A stretch of 64,000 nt of DNA, taken from Pelotomaculum isophthalicicum JI. Lineage in GTDB: Bacteria > Bacillota > Desulfotomaculia > Desulfotomaculales > Pelotomaculaceae. Both the position numbers and the translations under genes were made by a program. The stretch's first letter is position 1. Each line of letters starts with the position of its first letter. Below, one piece after another: positions 56,782 to 64,000 of this stretch. Location of the stretch: positions 62,001 through 126,000 of the forward strand of contig NZ_JAKOAV010000007.1 of NCBI RefSeq assembly GCF_029478095.1, given 5' to 3'. The notes beneath the pieces are model-generated. The model was not told the DNA's origin and searched no databases. It was given only the letters and a program-made list of their open reading frames with translations.

Positions 56782-59136
56782 CTACTGTTTTTTGCTTGCT
56801 CCCCAACTGCCGGATGCCGTCATGGTACTGTTTCCGAAGGCGCCGTGGTAATTCCATGTTCCCTGCATGCTGTCGCCTTCCAGGGCCCCGTCAAACCTGA
56901 TGCTTTCTCCGCCTTCTTCTGCCTGAAGGCTGACCTGTCTACCCTGGAGGCTGCCGTTCAAGTTTATCGCGTGCGCGGTTCCCCCACCCTGAGCAATAAG
57001 CTGGAAATCACCGGCTATCGGGTCAATGTTTGCCTGACGCTCGTTAATGTTAAAGATCACCGTACCCTGCTTGACAGTTACATAAACATCCGGCGGCACG
57101 TTGTAAGTTTCCACTGTAAATGGTCCCGACCATTGCCCGGAAATGTCGGGAGCCAATCGTACCTTCCAACAGACCCCGCTGTCCAGCCTTTTCACGTGGA
57201 ATGCCGCGCTTTCTTCATACAGGGTCACAGGCCAGGTCAGACTTCCGTCGCTGGCGAGGTGCTGTTTGGAAAGACCGGCGAAACCTCCTGCTCCCTGCAT
57301 CTCAACCTGCACGTCGGTGCCGTCTTTACCCACGCCGGAGATCATAGCGGTTACTTTCCACTCCTTGGGGCCTCCCTCAGCCACTAAATCAATTTTGCCC
57401 GGAGCTGAAGCGGCATCCATAGTCAGGGCAGGGAGTCCTTTTTGTTGACGCAGGTCGTTGACCACCTTCAGCACCGCCCTGTCGACGGCCAGGATACCCT
57501 TCCCCAACTCTGGCGGGGCTAAGTTGCTGTGGTCCCCCACGGTTACGCCCGGCAGGGCGGTTTCAACAAGGATCTTCTTGATTTCCCCGGCGCTCAGCTT
57601 GGGATTGAGGGAGCGCAGCATGGCCGCGGCTGCCGTGACGTGGGGCGTAGCCATGCTGGTGCCCCCGTAGTCGTTGACGATGGTGGCGTCGTCACCTATT
57701 CCTTGCACAGACTGCTGACCGGGCGCGGCCAGGGTGACCTCAAAATTATTTGAGGTCATGTTGCTGCTGGGACATTTGGTGCCGTCGTTCATCACGTTGC
57801 CTACCGTGACCATGTTCGGCAGGGCAAGTCCGCTGGGGAAGCGGCATTCTCCGTTCAGCGCCTTGCCGTCGTTGCCCGCCGAGCAAACAAAGAGCACCTC
57901 GGGATGATCTTTGTTCATTTTTTCAAAAAACTTCTTATATGCTTTCGCTAAATCGGGGTCGGCGCTGCTGTTCCCCCAGGAGCAGTTGATAATAGTAGAT
58001 CCGCAGTCAATCTGTTTTTTCAGTGCCAGCAAGTCTCCTATTGCGTATGTGTACCCGTCATTCCACACGATCTTTGTGGGGTCATTCGGATCAGGTGTTG
58101 ACAACTGATCATTCCCGTATGGCGGTGCAAAATTATTGACCATGGAGACTTTAAGGTTTTTACCCAGCACCGAGGCCACGCCGGTCACCCCGCCGTTGTC
58201 CGGGTTAGCCGCTATTATTGTGGCTACACCTGTACCGTGGCTGCCAATGGGATCGTCGGCGCCGTTACTTTCCTTGTCTGGAGCCTTAAGTTCCCCGTTT
58301 TTGTCAGGAAAATCAAAACTAACCTTGCCGTCGAACTCGTTTTTCCCTTTGTAAAGCCCATTGTCCACAATTCCCACATGCACGTCGGATGTTTTGAAAC
58401 CAGCGGTCTGAATGATATTCCAGGCCCGCTGCACCCCTATTATTTCATAGCCCTTGCCCCGGTCACCTTCGTTGTATACCGGGGAATCCAGTGAACCACA
58501 CTGGGTACCTGCCACGCGGGTATCCATGAAGACTTGCTGATTGGGAAAGGCCAATTCAACCTTGCCGTCCTGCTTGGCTTTTATGATAGACTGCTGCAGT
58601 TCCGCCTCGGTCCTGGCCCCCGTCTCAATCTGGTACAGGTTCAGGTAGTTGAAATAGCCTACTACCTTGCCGCCCAGACCTGTAGCTACCTTGTCGGCAT
58701 CGCCGCGGCCGGTCCCGTCTTTCAGCACCACTACCAGCTGGTTTATGGGAACCTCTCCCCACTTGGCAGACTTGACTAGTGCCGACCGCTCGGCCAGCTT
58801 GACATCGGCCTTGCCCAAGCCAGTACCGATGGACGACAGCATCATTACAATAATTATTAGTAGGAAAAACACACCTGCGACTGCAAAACCAATTTTCAAG
58901 GCCCGTCTGGGGGGCTTGGGCGGTTTTACCTCCCGGGAGTGACCTTGTGGCTGAACCGGTTGGTTTGGCACGGAGCCAGTACCGGCGCCGCAACTGCCGC
59001 AATACGCGTCCCCTTCTTGAAGCGGCCGGCCGCAGTTGCCACAAAAATGTGGTCCCTTAGGTGGCTGCTCTTTGCCACAATAGGGGCAAAACTTACTCCC
59101 CTGATCAATTTCTAAATGGCAGTAAACGCAATTCAT
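56782..59136 (-). CDS. Zinc-ribbon, membrane-anchored subtilisin-like (S8) protease
   Basis: The product is 784 residues with a layered architecture. Two zinc ribbons occupy residues 3-50 (C-V-Y-C...C-P-Y-C; C-G-N-C...C-G-S-C), then a linker and a transmembrane helix (83-101). An I9-like propeptide region (about 130-205) leads to the S8 domain. The triad is D258 (G-I-V-D-N-G), H300 (G-S-H-G-T-G-V-A) and S494 (G-T-S-M-A-T-P-H), with the oxyanion Asn422 in S-A-G-N-D-G. About 250 residues of beta-rich C-terminal region of unknown function follow. The zinc ribbons would be cytoplasmic and the protease outside. Two further zinc-ribbon proteins are encoded directly upstream, suggesting a common partner. 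Confidence 0.87.
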   Translation of the reverse strand: MNCVYCHLEIDQGSKFCPYCGKEQPPKGPHFCGNCGRPLQEGDAYCGSCGAGTGSVPNQPVQPQGHSREVKPPKPPRRALKIGFAVAGVFFLLIIIVMMLSSIGTGLGKADVKLAERSALVKSAKWGEVPINQLVVVLKDGTGRGDADKVATGLGGKVVGYFNYLNLYQIETGARTEAELQQSIIKAKQDGKVELAFPNQQVFMDTRVAGTQCGSLDSPVYNEGDRGKGYEIIGVQRAWNIIQTAGFKTSDVHVGIVDNGLYKGKNEFDGKVSFDFPDKNGELKAPDKESNGADDPIGSHGTGVATIIAANPDNGGVTGVASVLGKNLKVSMVNNFAPPYGNDQLSTPDPNDPTKIVWNDGYTYAIGDLLALKKQIDCGSTIINCSWGNSSADPDLAKAYKKFFEKMNKDHPEVLFVCSAGNDGKALNGECRFPSGLALPNMVTVGNVMNDGTKCPSSNMTSNNFEVTLAAPGQQSVQGIGDDATIVNDYGGTSMATPHVTAAAAMLRSLNPKLSAGEIKKILVETALPGVTVGDHSNLAPPELGKGILAVDRAVLKVVNDLRQQKGLPALTMDAASAPGKIDLVAEGGPKEWKVTAMISGVGKDGTDVQVEMQGAGGFAGLSKQHLASDGSLTWPVTLYEESAAFHVKRLDSGVCWKVRLAPDISGQWSGPFTVETYNVPPDVYVTVKQGTVIFNINERQANIDPIAGDFQLIAQGGGTAHAINLNGSLQGRQVSLQAEEGGESIRFDGALEGDSMQGTWNYHGAFGNSTMTASGSWGASKKQ

Positions 59137-59184
59137 CAGGATCCCCTTCCAATATAATTTAACTGGTTAGTAGTTTTCCATTGA

Positions 59185-59742
59185 TTAGTACCGCGCTTTG
59201 CTTTTTAATAGTGAAGTGGTAAATTTCCAGCCGTTTGCCTTGACCACATCTTCTACAATGCTGCGGGTTTGGGCATAGTCCCAGTTATAGTCGATTATTT
59301 CCCCCCCAGGTCCAAAACCCGCTTCTCGCACCGTTCCGGATCTGGTGCGCCCATCGCTTTTATACTTTTCTATTTTGAATCCACCGAAAATTCCCATGCC
59401 AGCGCCGGTTTCCTTTAACATTTCCCAAAAGACTACCGTTCGCCCGGTTTCCTTAGCCAACAGGCTGGCCGAGTATTCCACCTTTTTTTTACCGACGCCC
59501 CAGTTGGCGTCGGCAAGAACGCTTTTAATTTCCAGGTCGGACTTGCCTGTGCGTTCCACGGCAAGTTGAGGATAAGCTGCCAGCGCCTGCTCTATGGCAT
59601 TTAATAGGGATTCTTTGTCGTTCGCCCTGATATGTCCGTCAACTGCCGGAGCCGGCTGCCCGGGTGCCGCCAGCTGTGTGCCGCACTGTCCGCAAAAGTG
59701 GTCACCGGGATTAACTTTATTTCCGCATTGACTACAAAACAT
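59185..59742 (-). CDS. Zinc-ribbon protein of unknown function
   Basis: The product is 185 residues. An N-terminal zinc ribbon spans residues 3-21 (C-S-Q-C-G-N-K...C-G-Q-C-G), then a Pro/Ala linker. The C-terminal domain (about 40-185) has I-E-Q-A-L-A-A-Y-P-Q-L and Y-S-A-S-L-L-A-K-E-T-G-R-T-V-V-F-W-E-M-L-K. It also carries a Gly-rich K-E-T-G-A-G-M-G-I-F-G-G-F-K stretch. No catalytic motif or membrane segment was recognised. The start at 59742 follows GGAGCG. It lies between the RDD and protease genes on the same strand. Confidence 0.78.
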   Translation of the reverse strand: MFCSQCGNKVNPGDHFCGQCGTQLAAPGQPAPAVDGHIRANDKESLLNAIEQALAAYPQLAVERTGKSDLEIKSVLADANWGVGKKKVEYSASLLAKETGRTVVFWEMLKETGAGMGIFGGFKIEKYKSDGRTRSGTVREAGFGPGGEIIDYNWDYAQTRSIVEDVVKANGWKFTTSLLKSKARY

Positions 59743-59860
59743 CTTCGCGCTCCTTAAACTCTTTTAAATGTCTTTCTGTAAGCCGCCATAGCAATCGATA
59801 AATTCTGCAAACCGCTGATTTTTAAAGTCTCCGTGCGTAATAATCGTATCCCGGAAGCGC

Positions 59861-60580
59861 TTATTCATCAAAATTATAGTTATTGTAATCGCCTACCTGG
59901 TTAAACTTCACCATGCCGCCTTCCACAACCAAGGTGTTGGCAACCCGGTCCCCCAGCCGTTGCTTCGTTTTCGATGACCATACCACTATGGCCCCGATCA
60001 GGTAGAAGAGAAAACCGTCAACCAGTCTCAATACCGTCCTAATCGCAGCGGCGCCAAAATCGCACCTGCTCCCGTCTGTCTTGACAACTTTGAGGCCCAC
60101 CAGCATTTTGCCGGGAGTCGCCCCCTTGGTGCCTTCAAAGATAAGATAGTATACGAAACCGATGACGCACATCAGGAAGAACGGTCCGCCGGTAAGCTCG
60201 AAACCACCGGAAGTCGCACTGCCGGACATCGCCGCCAGGAAGTAAGAAATAAAAAAGAATATAACGCAGTCAACAATGGTTGCGACTGCCCGCTTTCCGA
60301 CACCTGCACCCGTACCGGGGATGGTTGCCGCTCTGCTTTCCAGCAAGGCGGCCTGCCCCGTCTGTACCGGGGGTCTGAATTGAGCCGGGGGCGGTGAAGG
60401 AGCCCCTGCGCCGGCTGATGCCGCCTTAGTCCCACAGGCGGTGCAAAAAACTTGCCCATCGCTGATTTTTTGACCGCAATTGCCGCATACTTGCTGAGCA
60501 GGTTGCGCCTGCTGCTTGCCGCATGTAGGGCAAAACCTGCTGTCATTTGCTATCTCAGCACCGCAGGAATCACATATCAT
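59861..60580 (-). CDS. Zinc-ribbon RDD-family membrane protein
   Basis: The product is 239 residues. Two N-terminal zinc ribbons (about residues 3-20, C-D-S-C-G...C-P-T-C-G; and 32-49, C-G-N-C-G...C-T-A-C-G) are followed by a Pro/Ala-rich linker. The RDD domain (about 95-220) has G-K-R-A-V-A-T-I-V-D-C-V-I-F-F-F (Arg and Asp), about three membrane segments, and G-A-T-P-G-K-M-L-V-G-L-K-V. RDD proteins are membrane proteins, some linked to ion transport or envelope stress; the role here is unknown. The start at 60580 follows AGGAGAG. It shares its zinc-ribbon head with the two downstream proteins. Confidence 0.83.
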   Translation of the reverse strand: MICDSCGAEIANDSRFCPTCGKQQAQPAQQVCGNCGQKISDGQVFCTACGTKAASAGAGAPSPPPAQFRPPVQTGQAALLESRAATIPGTGAGVGKRAVATIVDCVIFFFISYFLAAMSGSATSGGFELTGGPFFLMCVIGFVYYLIFEGTKGATPGKMLVGLKVVKTDGSRCDFGAAAIRTVLRLVDGFLFYLIGAIVVWSSKTKQRLGDRVANTLVVEGGMVKFNQVGDYNNYNFDE

Positions 60581-60653
60581 AGCAATCTCTCCTATCTCAA
60601 TTTTTTAGAGTCATTCTCGTATCATATATTTGAACGTCCCAAATTACTAAAAT

Positions 60654-61520
60654 TTATTCTACGGTAAATGGTGTAGCGGCTTTAAGGACGCCGTCCACAT
60701 AAACTTTTATTTCGTAATAGCCCGTGGGCCACTGATCTGATTGCCTGGTAAATTTAAAGCCAACGTACCGCGAACCGCTTTGCGGATAGACCAATTCACT
60801 TGTGACGCTGGCTTGGCCGTGGTTGTAATCCAGCACTCCGGTAACCTCCTGCCCGGCCAGACCGTTCATTATTTTAGCTGAAGCGCAGATAAACGGTGAA
60901 AATGCGTTGATTGGCAGTTGTGACTCTCCGGCCTGTACGAACACTACCTGGCCGTTTGGGCCAAACTGTCTAGCCAGAAGAAGTTGTGTTTCCAGGTCAA
61001 GATCAGGCCCCACCAGCAACTGGTCCACTGTAGTGACATCATTGGAAGATACCGGCGCAGATTTGGTGATGATGACTGTTTGTGATTGCTCGTCCCAACC
61101 TACCCTGGCGCCCAGCGCCTCGGCGATAAACCTCACCGGCACCATGGTTCGTCCGTTGATCAGCAGCGGCGCCACGTCCGGGTAAAGAATGTTCCCGTTG
61201 ACGTAAATTCTGATATAACCCGTATCGTTGGGCGGCGGGCTGCCTTCATACTGTCCGCCTGAAGCGATGAGCACGGATAGAGTGGCTTCATCCCAATCCA
61301 CTGTACAGTCCAAAGCTTGGGCCACGAAGCGGACCGGCACCATAGTCCTTCCGTTGATGATCTGGGCGGGCACATCCGGCCTGAGCACGGTGTTGTTGAC
61401 CCTTATTGTTATTTCGCCGGCTTCGCCGGCGGCAAGACAGATACTTGGAATCAGCGCGAAAAGAGCAAGAATAGTAATCAGAAGAACGTGCTTCCCGTGC
61501 TTGATAAAGCCTTTTTTCAA
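60654..61520 (-). CDS. Secreted protein with copper amine oxidase-like N-terminal (stalk) domains
   Basis: An exported protein of 288 residues. The signal peptide (K-K-G-F-I-K-H-G-K-H, hydrophobic stretch, I-C-L-A-A-G) ends near residue 30. Two stalk-type repeats follow, each with I-N-G-R-T-M-V-P-V-R-F, then A-L-D-C-T-V-D-W-D in the first and A-L-G-A-R-V-G-W-D in the second. These repeats bind no copper themselves and are widespread cell-surface modules in Firmicutes. The C-terminal part (about 170-288) is beta-rich without a known domain. TTG at 61520 follows AAGGGGG; the longer ATG at 61574 would add a poor signal peptide. It may begin the zinc-ribbon gene cluster or stand alone. Confidence 0.83.
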   Translation of the reverse strand: MKKGFIKHGKHVLLITILALFALIPSICLAAGEAGEITIRVNNTVLRPDVPAQIINGRTMVPVRFVAQALDCTVDWDEATLSVLIASGGQYEGSPPPNDTGYIRIYVNGNILYPDVAPLLINGRTMVPVRFIAEALGARVGWDEQSQTVIITKSAPVSSNDVTTVDQLLVGPDLDLETQLLLARQFGPNGQVVFVQAGESQLPINAFSPFICASAKIMNGLAGQEVTGVLDYNHGQASVTSELVYPQSGSRYVGFKFTRQSDQWPTGYYEIKVYVDGVLKAATPFTVE

Positions 61521-61583
61521 TTGTCTTCCCCCTTTTCCCAAATTAAAATTGATAATTTGAAAACAACGTAACACTTTTAATTC

Positions 61584-61613
61584 AAAAAAAAATCACCCGA
61601 TCGGGTGATTTTG
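61584..61613 (-). terminator. Rho-independent terminator for the permease gene
   Basis: The palindrome AAATCACCCGATCGGGTGATTT (61591-61612) is followed on the minus strand by a run of T. It lies within three bases of the permease stop. Confidence 0.88.
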
Positions 61614-61614
61614 C

Positions 61615-62868
61615 CTACACAGTTTTTTTTGTGTAAAAGTTCAGCAATCTGAGAGTAAAATGAATTAAAATATACATGGATGAACTTGAAAATAACCCCA
61701 CCCCTGAGGCCATATACTGTGGGGGAGTTATTGCGGCCAGTCCTGTTCCTGCCGATACGGCCAGGATAGCCGGTATATTGACGGCTTGAGAGGGGACAGC
61801 TGTTTTCCTGACCAGCAGGAAGTCGGTTAATACGACCCCGATTAGCGGGGGGAAGATACAAGAAAGCAGCATCAGCCATGACTGGATTAGACCGGTCAGG
61901 CCGGCAACGGCCAAAGCAATCCCGGTCACCCCGCATAAAGCGGTGTTCTTCCAGCGGCCCAGGCGTGGAAGCGCGTTGGTCAAGGCCAAACCGGAAGAAT
62001 AAAGCACGGTGTGGTTTGTGGTCCAGTTCGCCAGTAAAATAAAAAGCAGCGCCGGAATACCCATGCCAAAGCTGTCAACAACCGTTACCGGGTTCCAGTC
62101 ACCTGTAGCCACAACTGACAGCATGCCCAGCAGCCCCAGCAGAAAAGAGATCAGAAAAGCACCTGGAAATGTGCCGAACCAGCTATCCCGGTTGCTTCTC
62201 GCGTACCTGGAAAAATCAGAAGCTACAAATGCTCCCGATATAAAACCGCCGATTACCAGGTCCATCCCTTGAGCGTAGCTAACGGCGCCCGTGGGTTGGT
62301 ATTGAAAGGCAGAGGGCAGAGCTGTCAGGGACAGCACTTTGATAGTCATCCAGATGCATAGGAGGCTAAGCAGTGGAGCGGACAACCAGGCCAGCAGCCT
62401 GATCCGTTGATAGCCCATCACTGCTGTGGAAGCGTTTAAGACGCCAACCAGTATGATCATAAAGAGAGGCGAGGAAAAACCGGTCGTTTCCTTAATGATC
62501 ATATCCAGTGCCTCGCCCGTCATGGCGGTCATCACAGCGTACCAGCCAAGTGTTGAAACCAGGAGGAAAGCCGTGGGAAACCATTGTCCCAAGGGATAGC
62601 CGAAAACCAGCCTGCCGTACATGACTGCCGGGCAGCCGGTTTTGGTACCGTAATAACCGCCCAGTACTATAAGCACGCCCACCACGAGATTGCCCCAAAA
62701 ATTTACGGAAACCGCTTCGCTCCATGACAAAGCCGGGATTAGCATGGCGCCGATAATAAAGGAAGGAAGACAGAGGCTAATATCACTCCAGATAATGAAC
62801 AGGTCAACCCATGTTGCCGTCCTTTCTGGTTTGGATACGGGGTCAAGCCCGAATTGTTCAATATACAT
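61615..62868 (-). CDS. NCS1-family nucleobase permease (CodB/cytosine permease-like)
   Basis: A polytopic permease of 417 residues with about 12 hydrophobic segments. N-terminal D-L-F-I-I-W-S-D-I-S-L-C-L-P is the usual NCS1 helix 1, followed by G-C-P-A-V-M-Y-G-R-L-V-F-G-Y-P-L-G, the family signature loop. S-D-F-S-R-Y-A-R-S in the middle is also conserved. NCS1 proteins import cytosine, purines, allantoin or hydantoins with Na+ or H+; the exact substrate cannot be told. The start at 62868 follows ATTATG-type AT-rich sequence without a strong ribosome site. It is divergent from the LuxR-type gene, so that regulator may control it. Confidence 0.85.
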   Translation of the reverse strand: MYIEQFGLDPVSKPERTATWVDLFIIWSDISLCLPSFIIGAMLIPALSWSEAVSVNFWGNLVVGVLIVLGGYYGTKTGCPAVMYGRLVFGYPLGQWFPTAFLLVSTLGWYAVMTAMTGEALDMIIKETTGFSSPLFMIILVGVLNASTAVMGYQRIRLLAWLSAPLLSLLCIWMTIKVLSLTALPSAFQYQPTGAVSYAQGMDLVIGGFISGAFVASDFSRYARSNRDSWFGTFPGAFLISFLLGLLGMLSVVATGDWNPVTVVDSFGMGIPALLFILLANWTTNHTVLYSSGLALTNALPRLGRWKNTALCGVTGIALAVAGLTGLIQSWLMLLSCIFPPLIGVVLTDFLLVRKTAVPSQAVNIPAILAVSAGTGLAAITPPQYMASGVGLFSSSSMYILIHFTLRLLNFYTKKTV

Positions 62869-62916
62869 AATGGTATAACCTTATTAAATTTTGGGTGTTA
62901 AAGGTAAAGACGCATA

Positions 62917-62927
62917 TTTTGTCGAAT
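62917..62927 (+). promoter_or_regulatory. Possible Spo0A box (TTTTGTCGAAT)
   Basis: The sequence matches the TGTCGAA core of Spo0A sites and lies between the divergent permease and LuxR-type genes. A similar match is at 43520. Evidence is only sequence similarity. Confidence 0.35.
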
Positions 62928-62952
62928 ATTACAATATATTCTCGGTCCCAGT

Positions 62953-63912
62953 ATGGATATCCTCTCTTCAGGAGAAAAAATTATGCTAAATGATCAGCAG
63001 TTTGAGGCTTACAATGCGCTGTTAAAGCAAATTTACGGTAACCGGGATATCGAGCAGCTTCGTTCAATTGTTCTCAGTCACTTGCCTCCGCTTGTCCCTT
63101 ACGACAGTGCCGCTTTTTTTCTGGTAGACCCAACGACGCATCATTTTTTAGAACCCTGCAACGTTGGACTCGATCTTAATAAACACAAACAATATCAAGA
63201 TTATTATGAGAGTCTTGATCTCTATAAAAAAGCTGTTTTTTCGAAAGGTTCCATCCCCCCTGTGGACCGCAGCTCTGATTACATGAACTATGCCGGGTGG
63301 GCGAAAAACGAACACCGTTGTGATTTCCTGCTGCCCCAAGGGATATATCACATTGCTTGTCTGCAAGTTCTTAACGGCGGATTTCTTCTTGGAGAAATTT
63401 CTTTACACAGAAGTGAGGGGTCGCCCGATTTTAGCGACAGCGAAATGGCTTTGCTTAAATCGTTGCACGACCACCTGAATAACGCTTTCCTGGAACATAA
63501 GCGGGATTCAGGCGCGATTGGGTTATGTGAAATGGACTGCAAGTATAATATAATTGACGCAAATATTCCGGCGCGGGAGATTTTACAGCAGCGTCTTGCC
63601 TCGGGACAAAGCGTTTACAGTTATTTGAAAGAGATTTGCCAGAGCCTGGTTAATAGCCGGAAGGCCAGGCCGATTACCGGCGCGTATTACTGGAATGGTA
63701 ATTTAAGTCTAAGAACCGGGTCGTATCCAATAAAAACAATTTTTTTGGAAGGTGAAGAAGGCAAGAAAGATATTACTTTTTTAAACATAATTCAGTTGGG
63801 GCATAATCACGGATTCATAAATACTCAGACTGCTTTCGGATTCGAATTAACCAAAAGAGAAATCGAAATAGCGGCCCTGGTGGCCAGGGGTAACACTAAC
63901 CTGGAAATCTGA
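62953..63912 (+). CDS. LuxR-type transcriptional regulator, C-terminal HTH disrupted
   Basis: The product is 319 residues as read. A GAF-like N-terminal sensing region (about residues 20-160: L-P-P-L-V-P-Y-D-S-A-A-F-F) and a middle region are followed by the start of a LuxR HTH (F-E-L-T-K-R-E-I-E-I-A-A-L-V-A-R-G-N-T-N-L-E-I) that ends at TGA. Beyond it, bases still encode pieces of the HTH (K-I-Y-I, K-Q-E-F-K-K-H) but with small deletions breaking the frame. The DNA-binding helix is thus lost or mis-sequenced. The start is taken at ATG 62953; an ATG at 62983 is possible. It probably regulated the divergent permease gene. Confidence 0.72.
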   Translation: MDILSSGEKIMLNDQQFEAYNALLKQIYGNRDIEQLRSIVLSHLPPLVPYDSAAFFLVDPTTHHFLEPCNVGLDLNKHKQYQDYYESLDLYKKAVFSKGSIPPVDRSSDYMNYAGWAKNEHRCDFLLPQGIYHIACLQVLNGGFLLGEISLHRSEGSPDFSDSEMALLKSLHDHLNNAFLEHKRDSGAIGLCEMDCKYNIIDANIPAREILQQRLASGQSVYSYLKEICQSLVNSRKARPITGAYYWNGNLSLRTGSYPIKTIFLEGEEGKKDITFLNIIQLGHNHGFINTQTAFGFELTKREIEIAALVARGNTNLEI

Positions 63913-64000
63913 AAAATATACATATTAAAGCAGGAATTTAAAAAACATTGTCGAATGAATGATAATAATAAATTCGATAAATGACCGTCAATAAAGGGCG

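Noticed and set aside
56749-57387. 212-codon plus-strand open frame
   Set aside because: It lies opposite the C-terminal part of the S8 protease gene and has no recognisable domain.

Overview
The window looks like the chromosome of an anaerobic, spore-forming, Gram-positive Firmicute of the Pelotomaculum/Desulfotomaculum (Peptococcaceae) kind. This placement is an inference from gene content: Amj-type flippases, a Spo0F-like receiver, Gram-positive style CpsC/CpsD proteins, many lipoproteins, TTG/GTG starts behind strong GGAGG sites, copper-amine-oxidase-type stalk domains, and 'AGTAGTCAG' intergenic repeats. No rRNA, tRNA or CRISPR array was seen.

Layout. 3-1082 is the 3' end of a penicillin-binding protein gene. 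1292-1525 (minus strand) is a small glutaredoxin-like gene whose first redox Cys codon is TGA, followed by a hairpin fitting a bacterial SECIS: a candidate selenoprotein. About 1.7-52.8 kb is a very large surface-polysaccharide locus. It holds nucleotide-sugar enzymes (4,6-dehydratase, 6-dehydrogenase, several SDR epimerases, WecB-type 2-epimerase, 3-dehydrogenase/aminotransferase/N-acetyltransferase set), a priming sugar transferase, about nine glycosyltransferases, methyltransferases, acetyltransferases, a polysaccharide deacetylase, an AlgI/AlgX-like O-acetylation pair, a D-glucuronyl C5-epimerase, an O-antigen polymerase/ligase-like protein, two Wzz/CpsC-like proteins, one CpsD-like protein with a degenerate Walker A, and two Amj-family flippases (no Wzx was recognised). 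Together they suggest an acidic, amino-sugar-containing and probably O-acetylated polymer.

The locus is a mosaic. AT-rich blocks (9.8-13.0, 15.1-16.3 and 18.8-21.3 kb) sit beside GC-rich blocks (36-44 kb). An island of relics (13.8-16.7 kb) holds a broken GT4 gene, an IS200/IS605-type end, a broken tyrosine recombinase and an IS3 fragment. At least ten AGTCAG-type, MITE-like elements lie between transcription units.

Signalling genes are embedded in or next to the locus. They include a 59-residue Spo0B/HisKA-like helical-hairpin protein lacking the phospho-accepting His, a Spo0F-like receiver translationally coupled to the C5-epimerase, a REC-GGDEF protein with an exact 72-bp tandem duplication in its linker, and a hybrid histidine kinase broken by a frameshift.

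52.8-64 kb is a cell-envelope region: an amidase, a glucosaminidase-like membrane protein, a frameshifted lipoprotein, a minus-strand cluster in which three successive proteins carry N-terminal zinc ribbons (one is a membrane subtilase), a copper-amine-oxidase-type stalk protein, an NCS1 permease, and a LuxR-type regulator whose HTH coding sequence is disrupted near the window end.

Several one-base indels occur (47.2, 56.0, 56.3 and 63.9 kb). They could be true pseudogenes or assembly errors; the sequence alone cannot decide.
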